Part shown: positions 21,334 through 32,965 of the stretch, in pieces
Layout of the letters: each line of letters starts with the position of its first letter
Numbering within the stretch: position 1 is the stretch's first letter
NCBI GenBank assembly: GCA_028386065.3
Contig: JAKUCV010004258.1
Coordinates: forward strand, 24,489-88,488
Reading direction: 5' to 3'
Origin: Turnera subulata
Lineage: Eukaryota > Streptophyta > Magnoliopsida > Malpighiales > Passifloraceae
Length of the DNA stretch: 64,000 nucleotides
Translations under genes and position numbers: made by a program
The notes under the pieces: model-generated
Told to the model about the DNA's origin: nothing
What the model saw: the letters and a program-made list of their open reading frames with translations, nothing else
Database searches by the model: none

Positions 21334-24300
21334 TGTAACAGCCCGGGTAAAAATTTATATTTTTACCGGACGGTAAAATGCTTTGTACAGTAATTTACCA
21401 TATAAAAATATTCTTGGGTAATTATTTCATGGTAAATCGGGCATCGGATTCTAAAACCGACCCTTACCCCACGTCCTAGATTTTTCTGCAGATTTTACGG
21501 ACCAGAGTTGGTATTTTTCGGGTCCCGGAATCTCGAGAATAGTCAGGTGTATCCTCGAGATAACGGACCAGAAATAAAGTCAAGGGGGTATTATAGTTAT
21601 TTTTTGGTCCGGACGGGACACGACTACATAATTGAATTATGCAGCCGCCTCCTCCTGTTATGCTCGTGAAAGCTTGCCCTTCCCTGTGACACCCGTGATG
21701 CACATCCTGTGTTTCACTTCTAAAATTCATCACCCTCCTGCATGCCATCACCATCAAATCCTTCTCCTGCCTGCAACCCATCACCGAGTGACCTTCCTTG
21801 TTTTCCCTGCAAAATACAAACCCAGTGCAGACCTAACAAAATCAAGCAAGAAAAGAAAGAAAAAAAATATATAAATAACAAGCAAAACACACCACCACCG
21901 ATCGCCTGCAGCACACCACGCCACCGCCACCATCTTCTCCCCACAGACCACAACCACCGACCGACACCACTACCCAGAACCACAACCACCACATTCCAGC
22001 GCCACCGAGACTCGTATACGCCACCAACAACCGACCTCCACCCTTCCTTCTCTCCCTCTCTCTTTCCTCGCTCGCCGTCCACCTTACGCACGACGGCTGA
22101 GTCGTGGCTCCACCACCTGCAACTGCAACCGCCGCCCCTCACCCAGCGACGACGCCGAATCGGCCTTCCTTTGCTCGCCTACTCACAGCACCGCAGCCTT
22201 CGCCGCCCGAAACTGCCGCCTGACGCGCCGCCAGCAACGAAGGACCCGTCGACCCGCTTCCTCTTAGCCGTCACCACTGCACCCTTCTTCGTCGTCGTCA
22301 GCCGCAGCAAGCCACGGCGACAGCCGCCCCTTGTCGCGCCTCCTCCCGTTCGCTGCTGTCGCTGCCCGTATGTGCCTCGCCGCGCCGCCTCGTCACCGCT
22401 AGGTGAGTTGCAGATCCGCGGGTTGAAGGTCCGGGTCGAGTTCGACCCGCCTCCACAAATGGGTCGCGGCTTGGGTTGAGGTCTTGGGCCGTGCGGGTGC
22501 TGGGCCAAGCTTGGCTCGGGCCTGCTGCTTGGTCTGGGCTTGACCTGGGCTGGCTCCTTTGGTTGGTTGGGTTGGATCAACTAGATTGGACTGGCCCAGA
22601 TCTTTTAAAGAAATAATAATAAATAATAATAATAAATAAAATAAGAGAAATAAAATCTGGAAAATAAATATAAAATCTGGAAAAGAGGAAAAATACATAA
22701 TTCTGGGAAATAATAATTACTTGGTACAATAATAACTGTAATTCTGGGAAGTAAAAATAACTTATGGAAATAATATTTTGAGAAATAATTTTGGGAAATA
22801 ATATTTATATATACTCATGGCAAGATAGTTATAGTATGGTAATTAATTTGGAAAAAATATATATAATGAATGTATTTTGGAAAAACATAAGTAATGGAGA
22901 TATTTTGGAAAGTACATACTTATGGAAAATAAATATGGAAAGGGTATTATCAAAGTAAGTAATATACCGGAATAATATCCTGGTATAAGTATGGTATTAT
23001 TTTGACACTTGTAAATAAATGGTGAATTATGATGATAATGGGAATAACCCGGGGGAGTACCGAGTTGGTTCAGTATTTATTTTACGGCTTACAGTATTAG
23101 TCGGGCATTTGCATATCATCTTATGTGTGCATATATTATTGTTTGATATAGGAGTTGATAACGAGCAGTATCCCGAGGAGCCAGAGCCGGGACATTTCGA
23201 GGACTTTCAGGAATAGGAAATCGGCTAAGGTGAGGATAAGTAAATATTTATATACTGCCCGTAATATCAAGTTGCTGTTTGTTTGCTATGTGTGATACTT
23301 TGTGGTTGTGAATGGTTGTTGTGAGATGAATTTAGTTGATATTTGTTGCCGCTGATGTTGTTGAATTGTTGCTACTATTAATGTTATTGATGATGTTAGA
23401 AATGTTGGTATAAGAAAGTCTATTACTGTTGTTGTTGACTGTGAGAATTGTGTGAGTTGAGTACCGGGGGTATTAGTATGGGAAACAGTTTGGAATAAGT
23501 TGTATTATCCAGACGAGCGGAGAGGCTGTGAGCCTGCTCGGGATAATGAGATAATGGTAGGATAATAGAAGTTTAGTAACTAGAAGAGGGTAAAGAAATA
23601 ATAAAATGTAAACACTTAGACATCTAGTAAGTCACAGTTAAATGTTGGAACAGCCAGATGGTAGTCTTTTATTTTATGGTGCTGGGGGAGAGTGTGCTTG
23701 GGGTCTGCTCCCTGTCTGTACCAATTATTATTTTAGGCATTGGGGGAGAGTGTGCTTGGGGTCTGCTCCCTGTTTGTGCCAGTTATACGTGGAGGTACCA
23801 GGGCAGGGTCCACGGGCTAGCTAGCTTGACTACCAGGCGACGGCTATCATTTAACTAATGATAGGGGCCCTGATAATAAAATTGGAATAGCGTGTCTAGA
23901 ATCACAACTATATTATTTAAGGTTTGTGAGAACCTTAGTTAGTTATTGACAATGTGACTTGGAATTTAACGGTTGCTTGTATATGTATATTTGCTTATGG
24001 ATTTTACCCGGTTAGCACTTCGGACTCACCCCTCGCCTGCATGATCTGGTCACGTAGTTTGATTGTGCGTAGCTCAGGTACGTTCGAGGCAAGCTGTGGC
24101 TCACCCTTTGCCAGGCCCGGATCCATCCTGTGTTGCATCATTTTCATACTGTTGCCTAATATTGTATTGTATTAAGACTTCTGCTGCTTGCATTTTATTA
24201 CTCTGTTTCTGTTGCTTGTTGTAATAATGTCTCCGTGCCGGGACGAGTACTGTTGTTGAATTATGTACTATTGTTGTATTATTACTGTTGGCTTGTGGCA

Positions 24301-24382
24301 TTTACTGCTGTGGTTTCTGTAATAAATAATAGGTCCCACGTGTTTACTGTGTATAACGGTAAATACGGGTCGGGGCGTTTCA
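21334..24382 (+). repeat. 5' LTR 'B' (3049 bp)
   Basis: TGTAACAGCCCGGG to GGGGCGTTTCA. Internal parts: C-rich leader up to donor-like GTGAGT at 22403; AT-rich stretch; exon-like block 23152-23229; a 58-bp tandem duplication with GGGAG/CTCCC stems (23686-23712 and 23744-23770); GGGCCC plus ATAATAAAATTGG (23864-23885); stem-loop 24010-24030; acceptor-like CTCAG ending 24077; CGGATCCAT at about 24118. Long C-rich open frames within it match no protein family. Confidence 0.92.
23152..23229 (+). other. Exon-like block in LTR B (5' copy)
   Basis: 78 nt between GATATAG and AAG|GTGAGG. One frame is acidic (DNEQYPEEPEP) and closes with TAG. The identical-length counterpart in the 3' LTR is 34189-34266. 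Confidence 0.5.
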
Positions 24383-24385
24383 TTT

Positions 24386-24397
24386 TGGTAGCGGAGC
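24386..24397 (+). promoter_or_regulatory. Chromovirus primer-binding site
   Basis: TGGTAGCGGAGC begins 3 bp after the LTR end. The usual tRNA-Met complement is TGGTATCAGAGC; the GCG-for-TCA change is the same as in the pararetroviral site. Confidence 0.7.
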
Positions 24398-24499
24398 GGG
24401 CTGTAGGTCCTTGGTTGTTGTTTGATTGTCTGTGCATATCCTGCTCCACATGTTATAAATATGATACTCATGCATACATCATCATATTTGAAGGACGAG

Positions 24500-25640
24500 A
24501 TGGATCCTGCTGAGGGACACCAGCATGCCGCCCAACAGCACTTGGAAGAGGACCAAGTGTCAATCGGTCAACCGCATGCCTACGTAGAAGAACCACATGT
24601 TTACGATGGGGTACCGAGTATGCCATACCAGATGTCCCTTCATCGATAGACAGCTGGGGACCAGTCGAAAACCTTGTTTTTACCAAGCTATCTGAGCTTG
24701 GAGGTGAGCCTTTCTCAGGAGTGACTGACCCTCGTGAGGCGGACGAGTGGCTACGTCAGATCGCCAGGGTCATGCTTAAGATCAAGTGCACAACTGACCA
24801 GTGGGCGAACTATGCCGCTTTTCTTTTCCGTGAAGAAGCAGCAACATGGTGGGAATCTACCACAAGAGACCTGCCGAAACCAGTGGTGATGCCATGGGCT
24901 GAGTTCACGACCATGTTCAAGGACAAGTTCATTACTGAAGAATTTCAGGAACGCATGCAGCGCGAATTCCTAGAATTGCACCAGGATAATATGACCGTGA
25001 CGGAGTATGAGAAGAAGTTTGATCGTCTGTCCCTATATGTTGGAGATCTGGTAGCAACTACCAAAGCCAGATGCCAACGTTTCTAAAGAGGTCTACATCC
25101 TGACATCCGAGCTATCATGGGATGCAAGGATTATGCTGGATATCAGGACATGGTAAGATGCTCAGAAGGCTGAAGTTACATGCGTGATCAACAGGAGTAC
25201 CGTCAGAAGAGAAATGCACCTCAGGTTCCTCCTAGCCAGAACAAGAAGCCATATGCACCTGCCGCTAGTGCACCTGCAGCTAGGCGAGGACAGTATCAGC
25301 AGATGACCCATGGACATGGTTGGACTAACAACCGCGGAGCTTCGACTGGAGGATGGAGTGGACCCGGAGTGACTAATTCTGGAGATAACCGCTTCCGACG
25401 TCCCATATCATCGGTCAGATGCTTTGAGTGCAATGAGTTGGCACATTATCATTATGCATGCCCAAAGCTTGGGAGAGTCAGTAACTCTGCACCAGCACCA
25501 ACAGTTCAGGCCTCTGTGGCTAGCGGGCCAAGTGGATCTAGAGCTCAAGGACAAGGTCGTGGTCGCGGGAATCCTTCCGCAAGGACCCAATCTGGAGCTA
25601 ACCAAAGCACAATAGTCCCCAGAGCTTTTTTCATCACCGC
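24500..25640 (+). pseudogene. Chromovirus gag
   Basis: Starts at ATG 24500. The first frame ends at TAG 24647-24649. The capsid core resumes from about 24721 (DPREADEWL, FREEAATWWE and TEYEKKFDRL motifs of Ty3-gypsy gag), then TAA near 25084 and TGA near 25171. The zinc knuckle [14 protein letters not shown] is at 25420-25461. Gag packages the element RNA into virus-like particles. Premature stops make this copy inactive. Confidence 0.85.
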
Positions 25641-28600
25641 GGAAGCAGACCCTGATGCTGCCCAAGTTATAATAGGTATCTTTACAGCACATGGTAGTGT
25701 TGTATTCACACTAATTGACCCTGGAGCTACACATTCCTTTATAGCTCAAACTTATGCTATGCAACATAACTGTGAAGATGTATCCCTAGAAAAACCAATG
25801 AGGGTTAGATTACCCGCAGGCATCATAGTGAGGTTAGATAGAGCTTGTAAGGATGTGCCGATAGTATTCGAGAACGAAACCTTTCCTGCTCGACTCATTG
25901 TCATGAACATGGGAGGATTTGATATAATCCTAGGCTTGGATTGGTTGTCGAAGAATCAAGCTTTGGTGGATTGCCGAGCTAAGCAAGTGAGGTTGACATC
26001 CGCCGAAGATCGGTCGATTATTTTGTCCGGAGTGGGGAGGACTGCAACCACATGTAGAATCTCTGCTACCCAGGGCTACGGAATGAAGCAACGTGGTCCA
26101 GATGCTTTGCTGACCCATATTCCAGCCGAAGAAACACAAGATCCTACCCCAGAAGATGTATCAGTTGTGAGGGAGTTTGTTGATGTTTTCCCAGATGATC
26201 TGCCAGGTTTGCCACCCGACAGAGAGGTTGAGTACACCATCGAGCTGGTACCTGGAGTTACACCTATCTCGATGGCACCAACAGAGCTTCAGGAGTTGAA
26301 GAAGCAGCTAGACAAACTACTGGAGAAAGGTTTCATCAGACCTAGTACCTCACCAGAGGGTGCACCAGTTTTGTTCGTGAAGAAGAAGGACAGTAGTCTG
26401 CGGATGTGTGTAGACTATCGACAGTTAAATAAGGTGACAGCCAAGAACAAGTACCCGTTACCGAGGATTGATGATATTTTCGATTAGCTTCAAGGAGCAC
26501 CAGTGTATTCAAAGATTGATCTCCGATCGGGCTATTACCAGATCAAGATTTCGGGGAAGGACATATCAAAGACAACTTTTCGCACACGGTATGGCCACTT
26601 CGAATTCACTATGGTACCTTTCGGTCTGACCAATGCACCGGCAGTATTCATGTGCTTGATACACTTGGTACTGAATGAATTCCTGGATAAGTTCGTTGTG
26701 GTCTTCATCGACGATATCCTCATCTACTCTAAGAGCAAGGAAGAGCACGAAGAGCATTTGAGGATAGTGCTTCAAAGGTTACGGGAGAAGCAGCTGTATG
26801 CAAAATTCAGCAAGTGTGAATTTTGGCTTGGAGAAGTTTCCTTCCTCGGACATGTAGTAGGCGGGGATGGAATAAAGGTTGATCCTGCCAAAGTTAAGGC
26901 TGTGTTGGAGTGGGAGCCTTCTAAGAATGTGTCTGAAGTCAGGAGTTTTCTTGGCCTTGTAGGATACTATTGGAGGTTGATAGAAGGTTTTTCCTTAATA
27001 GCCAGTCCCATGACTAAGCTGTTGAGGAAAGAACAAGCTTTTGTTTGGAGCCCGGGGTGCCAACAGAGTTTTGAGGAGCTTAAGAAGAAGCTGACAACGG
27101 CACCAGTACCGAAGCCAGGAGTTGAGTACGTGCTGTTTTGTGACGCATCAGGTCTTGGTTTAGGAGCTGTGCTGATGCATGAAGGACGAGTGATTGCCTA
27201 TGCCTCCAGATAGCTAAGGACTCATGAGAAGAACTACCCAACTCATGATCTTGAGATGGCAGCTGTAATCTTGGCTTTGAAGATTTGGAGACACTACTTG
27301 TTTGGAGAGAAGTGTCGAATCTTCACCGACCACAAAAGCCTTAAGTACATCATGACTCAGAAGAAGCTTAACCTGCGACAAAGACGCTGGGTTGAGTTGC
27401 TTAATGATTATGATTATACTATCGAGTATCACCCAGGAAAGGCTAATGTGGTAGCTGATGCTTTGAGCCGGAGACAATCAGATGATGCCTCCACTAGTTA
27501 CTCGATGTTTTCACTTATCGAGTTAAGGAAGTTGGGAGTTGACTTGGCAATGGATGAAACAAGAGCCTTATTGGCACACATGAGTGTCAAGTCTAACCTA
27601 AGAGGATGGATAGTGAAGTTACAAGATGGAGATCCCGACCTGGTCAAGCTAAAGGAAGGAGTAAGGAGTGGAAAAGAAGACAAGTTTCGTATAGCGGGTG
27701 ATAGAGCACTATTGATTGGGAAACGTGTATGTGTACCCAATGTTAGTAATTTGCGTACCTAGATTCTGGAAGAAGGTCATATGACGCCGTATGCGATGCA
27801 TCCTGGAAGTACCAAGATGTATCAGAATTTGAAGAGCCATTTTTGGTGGCCTCGTATGAAGAAGGACGTAGCAGAGTATGTCGCATGATGCATTACTTGC
27901 CAACAGGTGAAAGCCGAATATCAGGCTCCAGCAAGCAAGTTAAGATTGTTGACAATACCGGAGTGGAAGTGGGAGATGATCACTATGGATTTTGTGATTG
28001 GTATACCAATGATTCGGAGGCAGCATGATGTTATTTGGGTCATCGTTGACCGATTAACAAAATCGGCTCATTTTCTCCCTATCCACCAAACTGATACCAT
28101 GAACACATTGGCGGGTAAGTATGTTGCTGAAATTGTGAGACTATATGGGATTCCAAAGTCCATAGTCTCAGAAAGAGATCCCAGATTCACATCACGATTC
28201 TAGAAGAGTTTACAAGTAGCGCTGGGAACCAAGTTGAGCTTTAGTACCGCTTTTCATCCTCAGACAGATGGACAGTCTGAGAGGACTATACAGACGTGCA
28301 TTCAACTTCAGTGGGAGTTGGGATAAGTATCTACCCTTGGCAGAATTTGCGTATAACAACGGCTACCATTCCAGCATTGGTATGCCACCTTTTGAGGCTC
28401 TCTATGGAAGGAAGTGTAGAAGTCCAGTATGTTGGGATGAAGAAGGCTTAAGGCTGATCATTGGACCAGATTTAGTCAAACAGATAGTTGACAAGATTCA
28501 GACAGTGAAACAGTGCATGAGAGCTGCTCAGGATCGGCAAAAGAGCTATGCTGACAAACACCGACGTGAGATGGAGTATAATGTTGGTGAGAAGGTTTTT

Positions 28601-29011
28601 CTCAGAGTAGCACCTTGGAAGGGTGTGATTAGGTTTGGCAAGAGAGGAAATCTGAGTCCAAGGTATATCGGGCCATATGAGATCGTTGAGAGGATCGGAC
28701 CTTTGGCTTACAGGTTGTCATTACCTGAAGAGCTATCACGTATTCATGACGTGTTCCATGTCTCTATACTGAGGAGATACCGATCAGATCCTAGTCATAT
28801 CGTGGCCCCAGTGGATGTTGAAGTGGCAGAAGATCATACCTACACAGAAGTGCCGAAACAGATTCTTGCTCGGGAAGTACGGCAGTTACGGAACCGAACC
28901 ATTCCCATGGTAAAGGTTAAGTGGAGTAAGCATTCCGCTAACGAGTCAACATGGGAAGTCAAGGAGCATATGCGGTCCCAGCATCCGCATCTCTTCACCG
29001 GTTCGGAGTGA
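25641..29011 (+). pseudogene. Chromovirus pol: protease, RT, RNase H, integrase, chromodomain
   Basis: The frame from 25180 runs through the protease motif [11 protein letters not shown] (Asp at 25717) to TAG 26485-26487 within the RT. RT continues with intact FIDDIL (Asp codons 26710-26715) to TAG near 27211. RNase H keeps its acidic residues (CDASG, DLEMAAV, FTDHKSL). The integrase has a zinc-binding HHCC region broken by a TGA (near 27885), catalytic Asp in MDFV and SERD, and Glu in DGQSERT (28278-28280). A small deletion near 28290 shifts the frame. The GPY-like segment and a chromodomain (about 28840-29005) end at TGA 29009-29011. Chromodomains of this clade are thought to direct insertion into heterochromatin. 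Confidence 0.9.
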
Positions 29012-29033
29012 ATTTCGGGGACGAAATTCTTTT

Positions 29034-29046
29034 AAGGGGGGTAGAC
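29034..29046 (+). promoter_or_regulatory. Polypurine tract
   Basis: AAGGGGGGTAGAC directly before the 3' LTR; the RNase H-resistant primer for plus-strand DNA. The preceding GGGGACGAAATTC is typical of this clade. Confidence 0.8.
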
Positions 29047-29645
29047 TGTAACAGCCCGGGTAAAAATTTATATTTTTACCAGACGGTAAAATGCTTTGTA
29101 CAGTAATTTACCATATAAAAATAATCTTGGGAAATTATTTCATGGTAAATCGGGCATCGGATTCTAAAACCGACCCTTACCCCACGTCCTAGATTTTTCC
29201 GCGGATTTTACGAACCAGAATTGGTATTTTTCGGGTCTCGGAATCTCGAGAAAAGTCAGGTTTATCCGCGAGATAATGGACCAGAAATAAAGTCAAGGGG
29301 GTATTATAGTTATTTTTTGGTCCGGACGGGACACGACTGCATAATTGAATTATGCAGCCGCCTCCTCCTGTTATGCTCGTGAAAGCTTGCCCTTCCCTGT
29401 GACACCCGTGATGCACATCCTGTGTTTCACTTCTAAAATTCATCACCCTCCTGCATGCCATCACCATCAAATCCTTCTCCTGCCTGCAATCCATCACCCA
29501 GTTTCCTTCCTTGTTTTCCCTGCAAAACACAAACCTAGTGCAGACCTCACAAAATCAAGCAAGAAAAGAAAGAAAAAAAATATATAACAAGCAAAACACA
29601 CCACCACCGACCGCCTACAACACACCACGCCACCGCCACCATCTT
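29047..29645 (+). repeat. 3' LTR 'B', left part
   Basis: Matches the start of the 5' LTR from TGTAACAGCCCGGG. It ends with ATCTT (29641-29645), the target duplication of the nested solo LTR. Confidence 0.92.
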
Positions 29646-30883
29646 TGAAACGCCCGTGTCCCAATTTGTTAATATAAAGTATAATTTAAATATGAAATGA
29701 CCAAATTGCCCTTTTCATTCCCGGGACACGAAAATCATCAACCAAACACCCGTATCCCAGGATATCTAAATAAATTAACTAAAGCATGTGAAAAGACTGA
29801 ATTGCCCTTTCTACCCGGGGTACGACACAAATAAGACAATCATCATTTAATTACGTAATATATCATACAATAAGTAATACAATTCGAGTATGCAGCGGAA
29901 GACAAATACATAAACAAATATGAATGTAATGCACCCTATGGATCCGACCCGAGGAGGAAAGCACCGCCACCTGCTGATATGCACCACTGCTCAACGAACA
30001 GCTAACCTGTAAAAGGTCTGTGAGGGGGCGAGACCAACCACTGTCTCACCGCAAACAAATAAACCAATAATATACAATTACAAATCAACTACAAGTACAC
30101 CGGCATCAAGCAACAGCAATCACTGTGCACAATCAAGTCACAATACACAACACAAGCCATCATCAAACTACAAACCATCACTTATTATTACTTATTCTAT
30201 TATCGTTGTTATTAGGTTTAAATATTTTATTAGGGCCCTCTACTGTGTGCGTCGAGCTCGGTCCCGTCTCATGAGACAACCAGGGCATAAGCCCAATATA
30301 ACCAGGCACGAAACCCAAACATATCCATAGAGAGAGAGAGAGAGACAGAGAGAAAGAGGGAGATAGAAAGGGGGAGGTAGAAGGAGGGAGGTAGAACCGG
30401 TCATAACAGACCCATATGCTAAACCGCATGAAATCCCGAGGGGTATCACTTCCCGCTCGTACCAACCGGTCAACAGCCCCACAGTAGAATTTTATAGTTC
30501 GTTATTCTCAATTATGCTTTAAGAGTTTTGCCATACATTATTATCAAATAGGGTTGTGTGGATTTAATATCTTATTCTCAAAACCGGGCCTCCAGCCCTC
30601 AAGTCACCACACGAACCACAAAGTCATATCACATGTTGTACCTCATAACCAACAAAACTCATGCTCAACTGGTATATCATAACAAACAGGCACGTAGTAC
30701 ACGTAGTCAGACATACTGCATCAAGTTATCATCATTAAGATGTAAACGCAAACAAGAGCATCAGCATGGCAGGCATATATACATATAGCATTCAATACCA
30801 ACCAAGTATTACCACTTCTTGTTCCAAGTTTATTAACCGAGCATTGTAGGCAGTAGTGCATACAAAGGTTTATAAGTCCTCAC

Positions 30884-30936
30884 CTTGGCTATAATAATTG
30901 CCTCGGAAGCCGAAGCCTTAACCCGCCTCAACATTC
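30884..30936 (-). other. Exon-like block in LTR C
   Basis: 53 nt on the minus strand between GGATATAG and AAG|GTGAGGAC. Its sequence is unlike the B block, but the flanking splice-like signals are the same. Confidence 0.45.
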
Positions 30937-32616
30937 CTATATCCATAACGTCCTACGAATATACACATCATATATAAGATGCTTACTCATCACAAATAAA
31001 TAAATGCATGCCAATGTATGATCTTGAGTTTATCCCGTAGCCTAAGGCCCGTTACTAACCATCAAGGTCAAAGCCCAAACAATCTCATAATCTTAGTCCA
31101 AGACTAAAGGTCCACTTAATTAAAACATTAGGTTTAATCCTCCTTTGGGCCCAAGGTCCATATCCATAATAGTTATCAGTTTTAATTATCCATTGGGCCT
31201 AAAGCCCATTCCCATAATAGTCACTAAGCCTAAAGCCCACTTCATTAGTCATTGGCCTAAAGCCCATACACACTCCGCTTAACATTTATTGGGCCTAGAC
31301 TCGGCCAGTTAACATAATCGTGACAGATTGAACTCCCGAGCCCAACCTTTTCGGCCTAACGGTTTTAAACGCGTCGGAAATATATTCCGGCCACACACCC
31401 TCAACACGCAACTCCCGAATTCCACTGAAGTCCATTTATTACATAATGCACTAATTAAATGCATTTACACTACAAGATAGTACAAGAACCGAAATTCGCA
31501 TCAAAGCCCGAGAATTACCACGTAATGCCGAAAAGACACTGTCTTGTCGGAACAATGACCGTGCTCGCCGAATTCCGGTTAAGCCTCGCCGGAAAATTCC
31601 CGAGCTTGCCGGATTCCGGTCGACTCGCCGAAAAACTCCACAACCGCCCGAAAATCAAACCCACATCAAGCTGCCAATCTGAGCATCCAAAAAAAAAACA
31701 ACATTCAAACAAAACAATTAAATCGCAGAAACATCAATTGAACGAACAGGTAAAGAATTAAGGAATCAAATCTTTACCCGAAAATCCCAAACCATCACTG
31801 TCCAGACCCTTCTCGGATCTGTCAAGCCAACCCCGGGCTTGCCACCGTGCTGCCCAGAACAACACACGCAAAACATTCAGAGTACAGAAACAAAAAGAGA
31901 AGAAAGAAGGTGGAGGGTCTCGGATCCTTACTGGAAAACCCCACTGTCCTATCACTAGCTCCGACAACCGTGCAATTCAAACTCGCAGCCCTGACCAGAA
32001 ACACAATCCACACAGCCGAGGACAAACCCGAGCACAGCCAGAACATCCCTGCTGCCAGCGACCTGAGCCCGGGAACACCAGCCACTGCCGTTCTATCACT
32101 GCCGAACAACACCAGCAACTGCCGCCCATCAAACACAACCAGCTCGAAGCCCCCACCAACACTCATACACACACCCATATACAGAAAGAAGATCCGATTA
32201 GAAATCGGTACCCGAGAATGCAAAGGACGGAGGAGAAGACAGAAGAAACAAGGGAGCGAGGCTTACCAGGTGGTGGCGACTCCTCGCGACTACACCGCAG
32301 GCACTCCCCGTCACGGCCACGCCCTCGCACTGATTCAGGACTCGCATCCTCGACATGGCATGCTACGGCGGTGGCGCAAGGAAAGTGAGGTGAAGAAAAA
32401 GGGGTGAAGTGCGGCGGTTCTGAGTGAGAACAAAGAGGGAAAGGAAGGGAATCAGGGGGGTAACCATAATCTGCACGATTTGAGGCGTGTGCTCAGGGAA
32501 CAAATCGTGGGAGGGAGAGTGGGAGAGTGTGGGCGGCGGCTCGGGGAAAGAACTGAGAAAGAAAAGAGGGTAGAGAAGAGAGAAGGAAAAAGACCTTTTA
32601 GGGTTTGGCCGGCCAG

Positions 32617-32640
32617 GATCAAAACGACGTCGTTTTGATC
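32617..32640. repeat. 24-bp perfect palindrome
   Basis: Perfect inverted repeat centred on ACGACGTCGT with A- and T-runs either side and GATC at both ends. With one mismatch it extends to 32 bp (32613-32644). A second partial copy, AAAACGACGTAGTTTT, lies near 32728-32743. Confidence 0.75.
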
Positions 32641-32965
32641 TTGGTCGCGGTCAACCCTTACCAAGTCAACGCGCCTGTGTAATTCTTTTATTATTATTAT
32701 TATTATTTCCTTTCTTTCCTTTTCCCAAAACGACGTAGTTTTAGGTTCAACTACTTCAACCCGCCTTTCACATCGAAACGCGACTTGTTCCCGACGAAAC
32801 CCAAACACGTTATAGTTACAACTTAATACAGATATTCCTAAGGAGAATAATTCATTTCCATGACCAAAAATCCGGAAATTCCACAAGGGTAAAATGGGAA
32901 ATAAAATTTTTTAAAAAAATTCGAAAATCCACAGAAATTAAATACCGAAAATTCGGGGCGTTACA

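Larger units (their letters stand above)
29646..32965 (-). mobile_element. Solo LTR 'C' nested in the 3' LTR
   Basis: 3320 bp flanked by ATCTT at 29641-29645 and 32966-32970. The uninterrupted 5' LTR has a single ATCTT at the matching site, which proves the insertion. Read on the minus strand it begins TGTAACGCCCCGAATTTTCGG and ends GGGCGTTTCA, so it is a complete LTR with no internal domain. It differs from B in sequence but keeps the shared parts: donor-like GTAAGC (near 32265), exon-like block 30936-30884, stem-loop 30027-30050, acceptor-like ACAG (near 30010) and CGGATCCAT (near 29945). It also has an AG-rich microsatellite (about 30331-30370), repeated CCTAAAGCCCA units (31195-31270) and a 24-bp palindrome (32617-32640). 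Confidence 0.92.

Noticed and set aside
21742..22479. Long plus-strand open frame rich in Pro/Ser/Thr in LTR B (and relatives at 7028-7696, 33124-33516, 62838-63336)
   Set aside because: Composition follows C-rich DNA; all frames on both strands stay open, and copies in the two LTRs differ by frame-disrupting indels. Not called as a protein.
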